From Bagarius yarrelli (lineage: Eukaryota > Chordata > Actinopteri > Siluriformes > Sisoridae), in the NCBI GenBank assembly GCA_005784505.1, contig VCAZ01000149.1, forward strand, positions 611,501 through 675,500: a stretch of DNA of 64,000 bases. Reading direction: 5' to 3'. Made by a program: the position numbers and the translations under genes. Below are positions 48,105 to 60,057 of the stretch, piece by piece. The first letter of the stretch is position 1, and every line of letters begins with the position of its first letter. The notes beneath the pieces are model-generated. The model made no database searches. It saw only the letters and a list, made by a program, of their open reading frames with translations, and was not told the DNA's origin.

Positions 48105-50337
48105 TCATAGAAAAGTTTTTGCTATTTGTAAATACAGTGCAAATAAATGCAAATGTGAAACGATTGTATGTATAATAATGTATTACACTATTAATTGAAC
48201 TAATAATTTTACATTTAAAGGTGTATTTATGCCCGTTGAGGGAGCCTGATGCACAGTGATAGGACAAAACTCCCTGAGATAATGTTAGGAAGAAGCTTTG
48301 AGAGGAACCAGACTAAAGAAGGAACTCATTCTCATCTGGCCCGAAAGTGAAGTGTGTTTATATAATCCTCTCTTGTATACACATGTCTATATCCAAACAG
48401 AATTGTCAGGAGCTTTTGAGAAACCTATAAATCAGCAGTGTCTAACTTCTTCCTGTAGGAGCCGTCAAATCCTCTGTGAATTCCATGCCCTCTGTTCTGT
48501 CTTTAAGTCTTAAAAGAGTCCAGTCAAACTGTGGAGTGTTTAATTAAACCTGTTTTACATATTTCCTCCTGCAAGTAAATACACGCCTACTTAACGGCAG
48601 CTCAGCTGAAGATGCCTAATTATAAACAAATATGGGTGTTAATTAAAATAGCAATTTAATATCTAATTAGCCAATTAACACAATCAAACCTTCAGGTTGT
48701 ACTGCTTTGGGTGTCAGAACCAGTTTAAAAAGCAAAACTTATACTTCAATTGCTAAATAGTTGTGAATCACAAATAATATTAAATATCAATTTTAGTGAT
48801 CAATTATTTATTAACATAATGATGTTTTATGTTAAAATCAGCACAGATCTAAGTCCCCTTAATCTGTTTGGGTTTTTTTTTTATTTAAAAGAATCAGGAA
48901 GATGGAACAAATCACTGCTAGCATGTGCTATGCTCCTGTATTGTTATTACAACTTACAAGTAAATCTACTCAAATCCTTGCTGTTGGGGTTTGAATCCAA
49001 AAAAATAGTAGTTAAGATCAGATGTTGTGTGAAAAATAAAAAATAATATAAAGCACAGAATTGTTGTATTAATCAATTCATTCATATTTAAAAAGTTGCT
49101 TACATTTTTTTACTGTCACTTCCTGCTTGGTGACATGCCACACCTAGAGGTATGGGCCACATAGTATCACATGACAGACCAGACAGAAATAAACAAATAT
49201 AAGCCTGAAAAATCAGCATTGTTAACACACACTCACACACATAAGACTGTCCATATAAAACCTACATGTAAGCAAGAACACCTTTTCAGGAACAAGTAAT
49301 TCCAAATACAAAGGTAGCGTTAGTGATTTAATATGTTTTAACCTGGACCAGATTATCATCTACTCAAAAGACACGGTTTTGTAGCACATGTTCTATCATT
49401 TTCTGACATTCCTGACAGCTTTAACACACGATGTCTTTTCAACAACACGATCCAATCTGAATTAAATGTATATCTGATGGTGTCAGGATTACACCTAAAA
49501 TTAAAACCGGTAATTCTAATCCTAACCCATATTAATTTATTTTATATTCAGAAAATTAATTAATAAGATTACCTTTTTTATTACATTTTGAGCATTAAAA
49601 AGGTGACTTTACCAGGTTTTATGATTTAGATAATCAGACAATAAGTACACTGTTTTTTAAATAGCTACACCGCTTGGACCTAACCCTTAATTATTTTTTC
49701 CTTTATCACACCTCCATAAATAAGCAGAAATTAAAACATCTTAAAATAGCTCTACTGTATACCACTTATACGTTAAAGTTGTTAGATTTAATTCTCTGGC
49801 TGAGTCATTGTGTTTAGCAGGGTGTGTGTGTGTTTTTGCGAATGCTACGGAAACAGAAATAAGGTACTTCATATTGTATAGCTTGCTACATAATAAACAC
49901 TTCCCTAATTATTTTTTTAGTTTAAATGTACATAGAATGTTTCTTTTTATTCTTGGGACATGGTGTAATTAAATGTAAATCTATGATCGAGGTACAGTTA
50001 ATCGCTCTTATTTTACAGAGACTAGAGCCATGTATGACCCTGGCCCCTTTTCACCTGGTGCAGTTTTTATGAGATTTGATGTAAAATAGAAATATGGAGG
50101 TGAATCAGATGATGCAGTGATAGCTATTTCTGAAAATACAGTCAATACAACTTATCTGTACTAAGTGGCTGTATTAAGTGTCTAAGTCAGTGGCTGACCA
50201 AACCTGATTTATTGAAGTTATAACGAAATTATTTATATGCATACATAAAAAACAATAAATTGTATTTATATCTATAGATCTATAGAATCTTTTAAATCTA
50301 TAGAAATGAAGTGGATATAATAATAATAATATTATGC
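48105..50337. other. spacer of duplication unit 1
   Basis: 48230-48560 contains a fish-type interspersed repeat (CTCCCTGAGATAATGTTAGG, AACCAGACTAAAGAAGGAAC) that recurs in unit 2 at 58193-58520. A segment of about 980 bp (roughly 49137-50117) has no counterpart in unit 2. No gene seen. Confidence 0.5.
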
Positions 50338-50372
50338 GGCTCCATTTGTCACAAGCAGAGGCTCTCTTCCAG

Positions 50373-50456
50373 CCAATAGGCGTCGAGGATGATGTTCGCT
50401 TTGACCAATCAGAGCCGTGCGAATGAAACTGTGAATTTAAAAGGGGGCTTTTTGAA
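50373..50456 (+). promoter_or_regulatory. aurka copy 1 promoter: two CCAAT boxes and CHR-like element
   Basis: CCAAT boxes at 50373-50377 and 50405-50409 lie 32 bp apart, followed by GGGGGC (50443-50448) and TTTGAA (50451-50456). Paired NF-Y boxes about 32-33 bp apart plus a CHR (TTTGAA) are the classic promoter pattern of G2/M genes, consistent with an aurora kinase. The same arrangement is preserved in copy 2. Confidence 0.75.
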
Positions 50457-50464
50457 ACTATACA

Positions 50465-50735
50465 GCTCCGCGAGTCATCCGGTTGCAGCTCGCTGGGTTT
50501 CTCAGGAGTTTTATTTTAAAGGTTTTACTAGCTGATGTGCGTTTTAAACGATTTAATTAGATATTTAAGAAAATACAACATTAGCTATCGTCCCAGCAAA
50601 CTGTTGTCTTTTATGCCGGAGTTTGTTTGTTTTTTTGTGAGGGGGGGTTAGCATTATCTTAATAACTTACTAACGCAACCAGTTAGCAGGTCAAGTTAGC
50701 CAGAGCGTATTTAAGCTCGCTCGATTTAATCTTTC
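50465..50735 (+). other. aurka copy 1 non-coding first exon (inferred)
   Basis: Starts near the end of the promoter block and ends at a good donor (CTTTC then GTAAGTG at 50736). The following intron runs to the acceptor CTCTGTTTAG at 53254, three bases before the start codon. The matching exon in copy 2 ends at 60333. The transcription start is not determined. Confidence 0.5.
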
Positions 50736-51119
50736 GTAAGTGTTTTATAATGTAAACTATCCGTGAATAATTTAATTTAAATGCGCTTTTGCCTTGTTTT
50801 CTACTGCTATCGAAATGGACAAGTAACTGTATACGAGGTTGATAAGTTAACTAACTTATGGACCATTATTGATGCAAAAATTCAGCTCGGATTCAAAGAA
50901 GTGATCGAATATGTGCAATTTTGCGTAATCTTTGATCGACTCAGTCATGGGAGTATTACGCTTCCTCTCTGCTAGTGTGTTGCTCGTGCTTGTGACGACT
51001 TTGGAGATTTTTACTATGATTGGTCATTCCTGGTGCAACAGGCAGCCATTTAGGGGGAAAAAATGAACAATGGAATACGTTTTTCATGTAAACCCAAACC
51101 ATAGCACTGTCTTGGGCAG

Positions 51120-51925
51120 TTTAAACATTAGGGGCAAATTCGATTCATCGCGATTCTTTCTTTAACTATTACTGAATTGATTTTTCAGGTTCACCTAAAC
51201 ACTTCAATTTAATAAAATAAAGAACAAAAACAGTCCAAAATGCACTGAACTGGTTTATTAGATACATGCGTTCAAAGCTTTTTTTTTGTCTCACCATCTA
51301 CGGCAAGTCCCGAGGGGAAAAATGCATGTACCCCCACACACAGAATAAATGCTGACACAAAATTACCAGGTCTAAACATAATAAACAGTTTAGTCTCTTA
51401 CATAAGCACTAAAAAAATAAGTAAACAATCGCAAAAATAGACAATCAACAACAAATTCAATCTCGACTGTGACAACACTTTTTAACGCTTCCGCTGGATG
51501 GTAAAAAAAAAAGGGCGAAGTGAATTACTCGGTCAGTGGGGGGTTTTATTGCTGAGGATTTGTGGTCGGTCTCTGTCGTGAATAACAGGGTTTCACACAC
51601 TTACAGGTGCTACAGTGTGTCCTTACGGCTTTAAGTGTTCATAGTTGATAAAACGACGATATGACGTTTCGATGTTTAATTTAGAGCTTGTTCATCCTGA
51701 ACACGACTGTTAAAATAATTTATGAAACCAAATCATCTTTTTTAAAAATGGTTGATATTCATACAGAAGTTTCAACTATAAAAAAAGCATAGAAACTCCG
51801 ATTTCGTAAACATGTAGTTACACAGCAGAACAGTTAGGAAAAAAGTTTAGATTAAGAATCTGATCGTGACTCCCAGCATCAGATCGTAAATACCTAAAGA
51901 TTCCCACCCCTAATAAACGTAGTTT
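51120..51925. mobile_element. unclassified repeat in aurka copy 1 first intron
   Basis: AATTCGATTCATCGCGATTC near 51137-51156 and the following sequence to about 51920 have no equivalent in copy 2. The start resembles ends of old hAT-type elements. No transposase frame is visible. Confidence 0.3.
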
Positions 51926-52149
51926 AGTCTGAGATTAATCTTAAATCTGTAAAGTGGGTGGGGTGATAAAAATAAAGATTTTAAGGTGTCAATCAAAACA
52001 GCCGAGTGTGGTCCTCCTAGAATGCTCTTGGTTTCAATCGTGGCAACATGTGACGTTACATGCTCTATATAACTTTTCTAATTTGTTTTAACATTTTTTG
52101 TATCTTTACAAATGACCATTTAATGTAGTTTAATTAAAGGCTGAACTAT

Positions 52150-53125
52150 TTATACTGAAACGAGTACAAATCTGAAAAGCATGGTGTGCATTTGTATTCA
52201 GCCCCCTGCATCAATAGTTTGTAGAGTCACCTTTTGCTGCAATTACAGTTGCAAGTCTTTTAGGGTATGTCTCTACCAGATTTGCACATCTAGAGACTGA
52301 AATTTTTGCCCATCCTTTTTTTCAAAATAGCTCAAACTCAGTCAGATTGGATGTGAAGCATCTGTGAACAGCAATTTTCAGGTCTTGTCACAGATGCTTA
52401 ATGGGATTTAGGTCTGGACTTTGATTGGGTCATTTTAACACATGAATATTCATTGTAGCTCTGGCTGTATGTTTAGGGTCATTGTCTTGCTGGAAGGTAA
52501 ATCTTCCTCACAGTCTCAACTCTTTTGAGGTCTCCAATGGGGTTTTAGCTCCATCCATTTTTCCATCAACTCTGACCAGCTTCTCTGCCACCATAACTAT
52601 GTCTCACAGTGGGGATGGTGTGTTCAGGGTGATACATCAAGCACTTTGGTCTCTTCTGACCAGAGCATCATCTTCCACATGTTTGCTTTGTCTTCTACAT
52701 GGCTTGTTGCAAACGAGTTATAGTTGTCCTGTGGACAGATTCTCTCACCTGAGCTGTGAATTTCTGCAGCTCCTCCAGGGTGACCAAGAGGGGGACCCTT
52801 TCTTGTCTGAGTCCCTTAGTCTTCATGATGCTGTGTGCTTGCTTTTGTTCTCTAACAAAATACTGAGCCTGTCACAGAACAGGTGTATTTATACTGAGAC
52901 TGAATTACACACAGGTGGATTCCTAACTAATTAGGTGACTTCTAAAGGTAATTGATTGCACTGGATTTTATTTAGGGGTATCATAGGGAGGCTGAATACA
53001 AATGCACACAACACTTTTCAGATTTTCATTTGCCTAAAATTAAAAAAAAAAACTGTATAGCATTTTTGTTTCACTTCCCAATTATGTGCTACTTTATGTT
53101 GGTCTTTCACATAAAATCTCCATGC
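52150..53125 (-). mobile_element. Tc1-like DNA transposon in aurka copy 1 first intron, decayed
   Basis: Minus-strand nucleotide sequence matches a fish Tc1-type transposase gene: the reverse complement of CTTCTGACCAGAGCATCATC and TTCCACATGTTTGCTTTGTC (52655-52694) is the usual transposase region. Inverted sub-terminal sequences face each other: CATTTGTATTCAGCC at 52189-52203 and GGCTGAATACAAATG at 52990-53004. The frame is broken. Copy 2 of aurka has no element at this position. Confidence 0.75.
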
Positions 53126-53257
53126 CCTAATGCACTTACTGATGTCAAAGCTGGCATGGGCAGTGGAATCTGTCTGTGTGCCATTATGTTAAACGGGATT
53201 GTCTGGTTTTGTTTTAAAATGAGTAAACTGGTTTTTAACTATTCCTCTGTTTAGGTT

Positions 53258-56200
53258 ATGGATCCTGCTGCTAGCATCAGATCATCCAAGAACATGATTC
53301 AAAAAGCAGACAATGAAAAGGTAACGATTTAAATAGTACGTCTTATACAGAGCTGATTTAGTGTTTGAGCTTTCAGTGTTTTAAATTCGGTGTGTGTTGC
53401 TGTCTAAAATTTGTACTTCATAGTATGTAGAAAAAATGTAACTCAAAAAGTCTGAGTTAATGGTAATCACAAAACAATAGGTAAAATGTTCCAATATTAT
53501 CTACTTCCAACCGCATACTGAATTTTGCATATGATAAACACTGCTGTCCAATGAGCAAGCAGGAGCGACTCATTCCGATTGGCAGAAATTCCATCCTTAT
53601 TTCAAAATAGCAAAAAAGCTTCTATGCAGCACATCAAAAAAGTTTATGGTTGAATTGGACACTTTAGCCATGTTATTGGTTACCTGTTATTGGTTACCCT
53701 TAACATGGTGGGTGTAGTGTGCCTAACTTTACTTTATACACCCACAGGGGTGGATTAAGTACCCGAAAGTAACACTTGAGAAAGTAGTTATTTTGCTGGG
53801 ATATGCCTTTGGTAAAAGTTAGTAGTCATGTATGTGATATTTATTGTTGACATTCTTAAAAGATTTTTATAAGAACAAGTGAATGCAAAATAGAAATCAC
53901 CAAAACTTTGTATTTGTTTTAAATATTGAATATCCTTCTGAAAAATGTGAGAAACTATACATTATTTGGGAAATGTAGTGGAGTAATTGTTGAGTGTACT
54001 GCAATAAAGTATTTTTTTGCATTACATCTCTGAAAGTATTTGTTACTGTGTTCTAATTCGAGTATAATACTTAAATGGTGTAATGTTTGATCCGATCCCT
54101 GTGTATGCTTGTTTTAATGAAACTGACCCATGATGAACAATCAGCTTCGATTACTGCATGTATTTATCCATCTGCTTAAATGTGAGTTTAGTGCTTTAAT
54201 ATGGTATCTAAGGCCATGTTTACATTGCAGGTAAATGTGACCCAAATCAATTTATTAAATCATTTTATTTGTAACCACATGGACTCTGATCTTGTCAAGT
54301 CCAAATTGTTCCCTTGTGATTTGTTTGTTGTTGTCTGATGTAATATTAATACCATATAAATGTAAGCACCTAGTGTGTAAATGCTGTCTTCAGTTTGTTT
54401 CTTACTTATTCATCCATATGATGGAACACTGTGTGAGAATTTCTGTGCATTTTGGTCAGGTTAGGACCAATGATCAGTTGGTAACTCGATCAATCTGATA
54501 TTGGCTGCATTGTAAACGGCTATACAAAAAAAATTGATTTGAGCCAAAATCGGATTTGAGCATTAAACCTCAGTGTGGATATAACCTAAAACTTAAGTCC
54601 CTTAGAAAAATGATGCAGTTGTTTCTATGTTAATGAGTCCTTAACCTCTAACCTTCATCTGTTTGTGATGGAATCCATCCTTTCTTTTCTTATTTTTTTC
54701 TCTTAATTATAGCAGGTTTTAAGCAACGGACCACAAAGAGTTCCCGTTAATCAGAGCCGCCACAAACCTGCTTTGACCACGAGCCACGCGTCTGTGCTTG
54801 GTGTCTCTCAAGGGCCACAGCGTGTCCCGAGGCCTCGGAGTGAACACAAAATCGTATGCAGTGGTGAGCAGAATATAAAGCCTGTTCAGAGTCAACCACA
54901 ACCAGCACAGAGTCAGACTAAACCAGTTCCTACCACTACCATCTCCACCACCACCACTGAGGGGGTAAAACCCACAGGGCTCAAGCAGGACAAACCTAAC
55001 TGTAAGCAATTCGAACAAATGTCCACTTGCGTCCGGTTCTGTTTTTAAAATGACTTGACTTTGTTCTTCCTTTAGCAAAACCTGTAAATGAGACAACCAG
55101 TACAACCAAAAATGACAAGTAAGTTGCACCTGATGCACATCGAATAAGCATGAGCCAATCCAAAAAGCCAGTTTAACCCCTCACTTAGAGCTGTCTGGTT
55201 AACTAACGGCACAACACGTACGACTGTGTGCTTCAGGAAGCCTTGGACTCTGGACAACTTTGACATCGGTAAGCCTCTCGGCAAGGGCAAATTTGGAAGC
55301 GTGTACCTGGCCAGAGAGAGACAGACCAAGTATATCCTGGCATTGAAGGTGCTGTTTAAGCAGCAGCTGGAGAAAGCCGGTGTGGAACACCAGCTAAGGA
55401 GGGAGGTGGAGATTCAGTCACATCTCAGGTGTGTGAACGTGAGTCTTTGCAGTGCCTACATACCAAGCATGCCAGCTGATCTTATTTTCTCAACACCTTG
55501 CAGGCATCCCAACATCCTGCGGCTTTATGGCTACTTCCATGACGCTGCACGTGTCTACCTTATTCTGGAGTTTGCTCCCAAAGGAGAACTGTATGGAGAA
55601 CTGCAACGCTGCAGGACCTTTGATGAACAGCGCACCACTACAGTAAGAACGTGTTTACTGTAAAAAAGTGATGTATATGGATAGACGGAGAGAGAAATGG
55701 AGAAATATTTATTCCTTTAAATACATGGCATGAGTAAAAATTTTCAGTTCCAGCATCTGTTTACTTTCCGCTTCCATTAAAGCTGTTGGTAGCAAGATAT
55801 TATATTTGTCAGGAAAAACAAACGGGATGCTCTCTTGCACTAATTTAATAAAACAGTCACTCTTTGTGTTTTGTGATCAACTGCTATGCAAAAAACCTCT
55901 AACAGTGTATTGGTTTCTACAGTCACTTTTCTGACCACTGGCCAATTTATTTTTTCCCTCCTTTTTATGTGCTATTAAGTCTTGTTGCCATTTAAAAAAA
56001 AAAAATTAAAGGATAAACCCCATGAATGTCCTCTTAACCAATCGTAAGTTTTTATTGACTTGACTGCCCTGCAAAAGCACAAAAGCTGTGTGTATAATTG
56101 CATCCGAGCGGTATTTCGTGCAAGACAAGTTTCTTCACAGCACAACTATTTAAAAGATACAATCAAGTGGTTTTTTTTTTTGGTTTTTTTTCCCTTTCTT

Positions 56201-57477
56201 TTCCCACCCTGAAACTACATGCGGTGATAAGAATTCCCAGCATGGTTTTGTTACACTGTAATGCCTTTAGTCTAGCATAAAGTATAAAGCTAAGAATTTT
56301 AGTTATATGTTATGGTCTGATGAACACAAAGCAGTTGCACAGGCTTTAAATATAATGGGCTGCAGTGATTTCAAAACATCTCGTCATCTGGTTAGCAAGC
56401 TACACAATGAGATTTTTATATTAGTGATATTTACGTGTTTCACACTAGCGATGGCTTGACTGTCGCTTCAGCTTTAAGCTGATCTTGTTTAGGAGCTGTT
56501 TTTAAAATCTTCAGTATATTGCAGCTTTAACCACATTTTTTTTCTCTCTTCACTGATATTTTACATTCTGTGAAATCCTAGTGAAATTTCTCTAAACCTG
56601 CTTTATAGCCAGGTTTATTGTGTAAACCTTAATACCAATCAGAACTGAAAAGCTAATTCTTTCATTTTAGTTTCTAAACGTTTCACATGCACTTCCCCTG
56701 CCTCCTGAGGAAATAAACAGCAGAGCGTGACTTGCCAGTCTAATAATATTTAAGCTGAATTGTCTCATTAACCTGTGTTAATTTGCTTATGCGATTGTAT
56801 TGCAGTATATAACTGAGCTGACTGATGCGCTGTATTACTGCCATTCAAAGGAGGTCATCCATCGAGATATAAAACCAGAGAATCTGTTACTGGGAGCAAA
56901 TGGGGAGCTGAAGATTTTGGCTGGTCCGTCCACACACCGTCCTCCAGGTGCGGGTTTACCACCACATGCATGTTACATAAACATTTTCCTCATCGTGGCT
57001 AAATATATATATATTTTTTTCTTTTTGAATCACCTAGGAGGTCTACACTGTGCGGCACACTGGACTATCTGCCTCCAGAGATGATTGAGGGCAAAACCCA
57101 CAATGAGAAAGTGGATCTCTGGAGTCTGGGAGTCTTCTGTTATGAGTTTTTGGTGGGGAATCCTCCTTTTGAAACGAAGAGTCATGAAGAAACTTATCGC
57201 AAAATCTCCAGGGTGAGCATGAAGGTTTTATGGTTGTGAAATATTTCCTGCAGGTGCTAAGTGGATTTTTTTTTTTGCTCTCTTTCTCTTCCTGCAGGTG
57301 GAGTTCACTTATCCATCCCACGTAAGTGAGGGTGCACGAGACCTCATTAACAAGCTTTTGAAACACAACCCGATGCACAGACTACCCACACAAGGAGTCC
57401 TGACTCATCCCTGGGTTGTGGAAAACTCGACCAAAAAGCCAACTACTTTCATTCCTGCTGCAAACAAGTCTCTTTGA
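53258..57477 (+). pseudogene. aurka: aurora kinase A, copy 1, with frameshifting deletion at the DFG motif
   Basis: Eight coding exons: 53258-53320, 54713-55001, 55076-55118, 55237-55428, 55504-55642, 56806-56947, 57038-57212 and 57298-57477, all GT-AG. If the frame were whole they would make about 409 aa, typical for Aurora A. Readable landmarks: glycine loop GKGKFGSV (148-154), ALKVLF Lys (about 169), [20 protein letters not shown] (20 residues), HRDIKPEN (261-268), and after the break SSRRSTLCGTLDYLPPEM, VDLWSLGVFCYEFLVG, FTYPSHVSEGARDL. In exon six, AAG ATT is followed directly by TTGGCTGG at 56911-56924, seven bases fewer than expected, removing the Ala-Asp of A-DFG and shifting frame to a stop at 57084 (about 302 aa). 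Without its activation segment and Mg-binding Asp the product could not be an active kinase. Aurora A drives centrosome maturation and spindle assembly. Either this copy is a pseudogene or the deletion is an assembly error; all other exons and splice sites look intact. Confidence 0.8.
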
Positions 57478-58044
57478 GCATGCTGTATCACTCGAGCACA
57501 AACTATGAGCCGCAAGAGTTATTCCTCATCCAGGCTGCCTACTTATCTCTCACTCCTCCTGTCTTTCTGTCGGTTTTCCCTTGCTCTAAATATGTACGCG
57601 TTTTCTACCTTTTTAATTACTTAAAACAATAAATATGTATTTTAAGTGTTGAATGTTATATGCTATGAAGGATTTAGTTCTGTGGTTTTAAGCCCAGTTT
57701 TTCCCGAACAGGACAGGGAGGCCATCTAATTGTGTGTAATTACTTATTTAATTTTTATTTTTCCCCCTTTATTGATAGGACAGAGGGATGAAATGGGGGA
57801 GATAGAGAGAGAGAGGTAGGACAGGAAAGAACCAGAGCCAAAATTGAACCCAGGTCGCCAAATCACTACTGTGTGTGTAATTACAATGAACTTGTGGCCA
57901 GTTAGTAGCTTGTCAGAAACTTTAAATTCGTTCTCCCAGAAAGTGCAATAGGTGACTGAACTGCTTTTGCTCATGTTAAGTGCTTTTGCTGGGGAACTTG
58001 AGTTTGGGTGTTAAGATTTTGTATTCTGAATTATTTTATATCAC
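57478..58044 (+). other. aurka copy 1 3' UTR and flank
   Basis: AATAAA at 57628-57633 is the likely poly(A) signal, 150 bases after the stop. A purine-rich repeat (GGGGGAGATAGAGAGAGAGA then GGTAGGACAGG) near 57795-57830 is part of a short dispersed fish repeat. Confidence 0.6.
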
Positions 58045-59589
58045 TATGTAAAAAGTTTTTACCAGTTGTAAATACAGTGCAAATAAATGCAGATGTGCAA
58101 TAACTGTGTATGATGTTTCACAATATTTGAATTTACTAATAACTTTTAATTTAACTGATAATTGTATAAATAAATGTGTATTTATGTTTAATGGGGGAGC
58201 CTGATGCACAGTAACTTCCTGAGCTGATGTTAGAAAGAAACCTCTGGAAAGAAACCAGACTCAAGAAGGAACTCCTCCTCATCTGGCCCAAGGAGGAGTG
58301 TTATATAATAATTATATAATCATGTCTTGTATACATCTATATCCAACCTATAGAGCAACCTATAAATCAGCAAAGTGTCTAACTTCTTCCTGTAGGAGCC
58401 GTCAAATCCTTGGCCCAAATTCCATGCCCTCTGTCCTGTCTTTAAGTCTTAAAAGAGTCCAGTCAAACTGAGGAGTGTTTAATTAAACCTGTTTTACTTA
58501 TTTCCTCCTGCAAGTAAATACACGCCGCTCAGCTAAAGATGCCTAATTATAAATAAATATAGATATTAATGTAATATCTAATTGGCCAATTAACACAATC
58601 AAACCTTCAGGTTGTACTGCTTTGGGTGTCGGAAGAGTTTTAAATGCTAAAACTTTTACTTCAATTGTTGAATAGTTATTAAATCACAAATAATATTAAA
58701 TATCAATTTTAGTGATCAATCATTTATTAACCTAATGAGGTTTTATGTAAAAAACAAAAATCAACTTAAATTTGGACACAGATCTTGATAATAGATCTGT
58801 ACTTTCTGGTCTTTACTAAAACGGAAAATTCAGCAGGATACTGAGGCGTCAAACTATATTGAAAGACTTTGTTTAAGGGGATGTGAAAGCCTTGTCGTCT
58901 AAACTGCACAAAAGGAGATCTTATCGTGTTTAGTTCTTAATAAACCTGTTTTTTTATTATTTAAAAGAATCAGGAAGATGGAACAATGAGCCGGTTAAAA
59001 TATGACACACACCCGGCTTTATTTCTAATATGTACATAAGAATTGCGAACACTGGTGAATCACTAACCAACAGGAAATATTTTCCTTTTTACAGTCATAA
59101 AACCTCATAGTTATTAAATTAGATTTAAAAATAAGATTCATTAAAATGAGTAAATTATCTTATAGGTCATGCTCAGTGTCTCAGCATGGCAGATTTTTTT
59201 TTCAATCATTTTTATTTCAGTGTTATTTAAGTCAAGTGAAACTGTTAACAGTAATTTAACAGCATATCTGAGGCAAATGTTGATGTTTCGGAAAGATTTA
59301 GTCACGAATTTTTATGTGTTGGATATTGATCATGGCCGACTTTGTAGCCTAAATCACTGCGATCATTTGCTAAATAATTCTGCTCAAATCTTTGCTTTTA
59401 GGGTTTATTACCAAAAATAAAAAAGTAGGTAAGATCTGCTGTTGTGTAAAATAAAAATATATATATAAAGCACAGAATTTTTAATCAATTAATTTAATTT
59501 AAAAAAAAAAAAAGGTGCTTAGGGATCAATCGCGTTTTTTACTGTCACTTCCTGCATGGTGAAATGCAGTGATAGCTATTTCTGATGAA

Positions 59590-59735
59590 GTTGATGAAAT
59601 GAGTACTCTTGCTGATTCCCAGCTCCACCAAGCCACCAATGTTGGGCCCCTGAGCAGACTCTTAATCCTCAATTGCTCAGTTGTATAAATGAGATAAATG
59701 TAAGTCGCTCTGGATAAGGTCACGTGCCGTAAATA
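59590..59735 (+). mobile_element. SINE in duplication unit 2
   Basis: GCCCCTGAGCAGACTCTTAA, CAATTGCTCAGTTGTATAAA and the shared tail AATGTAAGTCGCTCTGGATA (59697-59716) identify it. Unit 1 lacks it at the corresponding spot (after GATAGCTATTTCTGA at 50119-50133), so it inserted after the duplication or was lost from unit 1. Confidence 0.7.
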
Positions 59736-59863
59736 TAAATGTTGTATCAAGTCAGAGGCTGACCAAGTCTAAATTATTGAAATTATGAGAAAATTATTTA
59801 TATGCATACATGACGAACAAATAAATAAATCTATAGGTGTGAAATTTAAAAATGGATATAATC

Positions 59864-59864
<1 letters not shown>

Positions 59865-59899
<35 letters not shown>
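59865..59899. repeat. (AAT)n microsatellite
   Basis: About eleven ATA/AAT triplets just upstream of the copy 2 promoter; copy 1 has a much shorter tract at the same place (about 50319-50333). Confidence 0.95.
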
Positions 59900-59973
59900 G
59901 GTTTATTTGTGCTTTTAGCTTTTCCCTACTTTCATTGCGGCTCCATTTGTCACGAGCAGAGGCTCTCTTCCAG

Positions 59974-60057
59974 CCAATAGGCGTCGAGGATGATGTTCGC
60001 TTTGACCAATCAGAGCCGTGCGAATGAAACTGTGAATTTAAAAGGGGGCTTTTTGAA
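59974..60057 (+). promoter_or_regulatory. aurka copy 2 promoter: two CCAAT boxes and CHR-like element
   Basis: CCAAT at 59974-59978 and 60006-60010 and TTTGAA at 60052-60057 are at the same spacings as in copy 1. About 240 bases around them differ by only a base or so. An inferred non-coding exon follows and ends at the donor CCC|GTAAGTG (60333). Confidence 0.75.

Larger units (their letters stand above)
48105..58044 (+). repeat. tandem segmental duplication, unit 1 (contains aurka copy 1)
   Basis: From TTTGTAAATACAGTGCAAAT (48125) onwards the sequence recurs starting at about 58045 (TTGTAAATACAGTGCAAATA at 58065). Matching blocks include 48230-48660 with 58185-58570, 50338-50735 with 59939-60333, 53130-53570 with 60680-61120 and 54713 onward with 63733 onward. 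Offsets drift from 9.94 to 9.60, 7.55 and 9.02 kb because of large indels. Boundaries are estimated to within about 50 bases. Confidence 0.85.

Noticed and set aside
48230..48560. Possible conserved gene because it recurs at 58190-58520
   Set aside because: It recurs because of the tandem duplication and looks like a dispersed fish repeat; no coding frame is shared.
54719..55138. Minus-strand 139-residue frame that also occurs in copy 2 (63739-63921)
   Set aside because: Antisense of aurka exon two; its recurrence simply reflects the duplicated exon.
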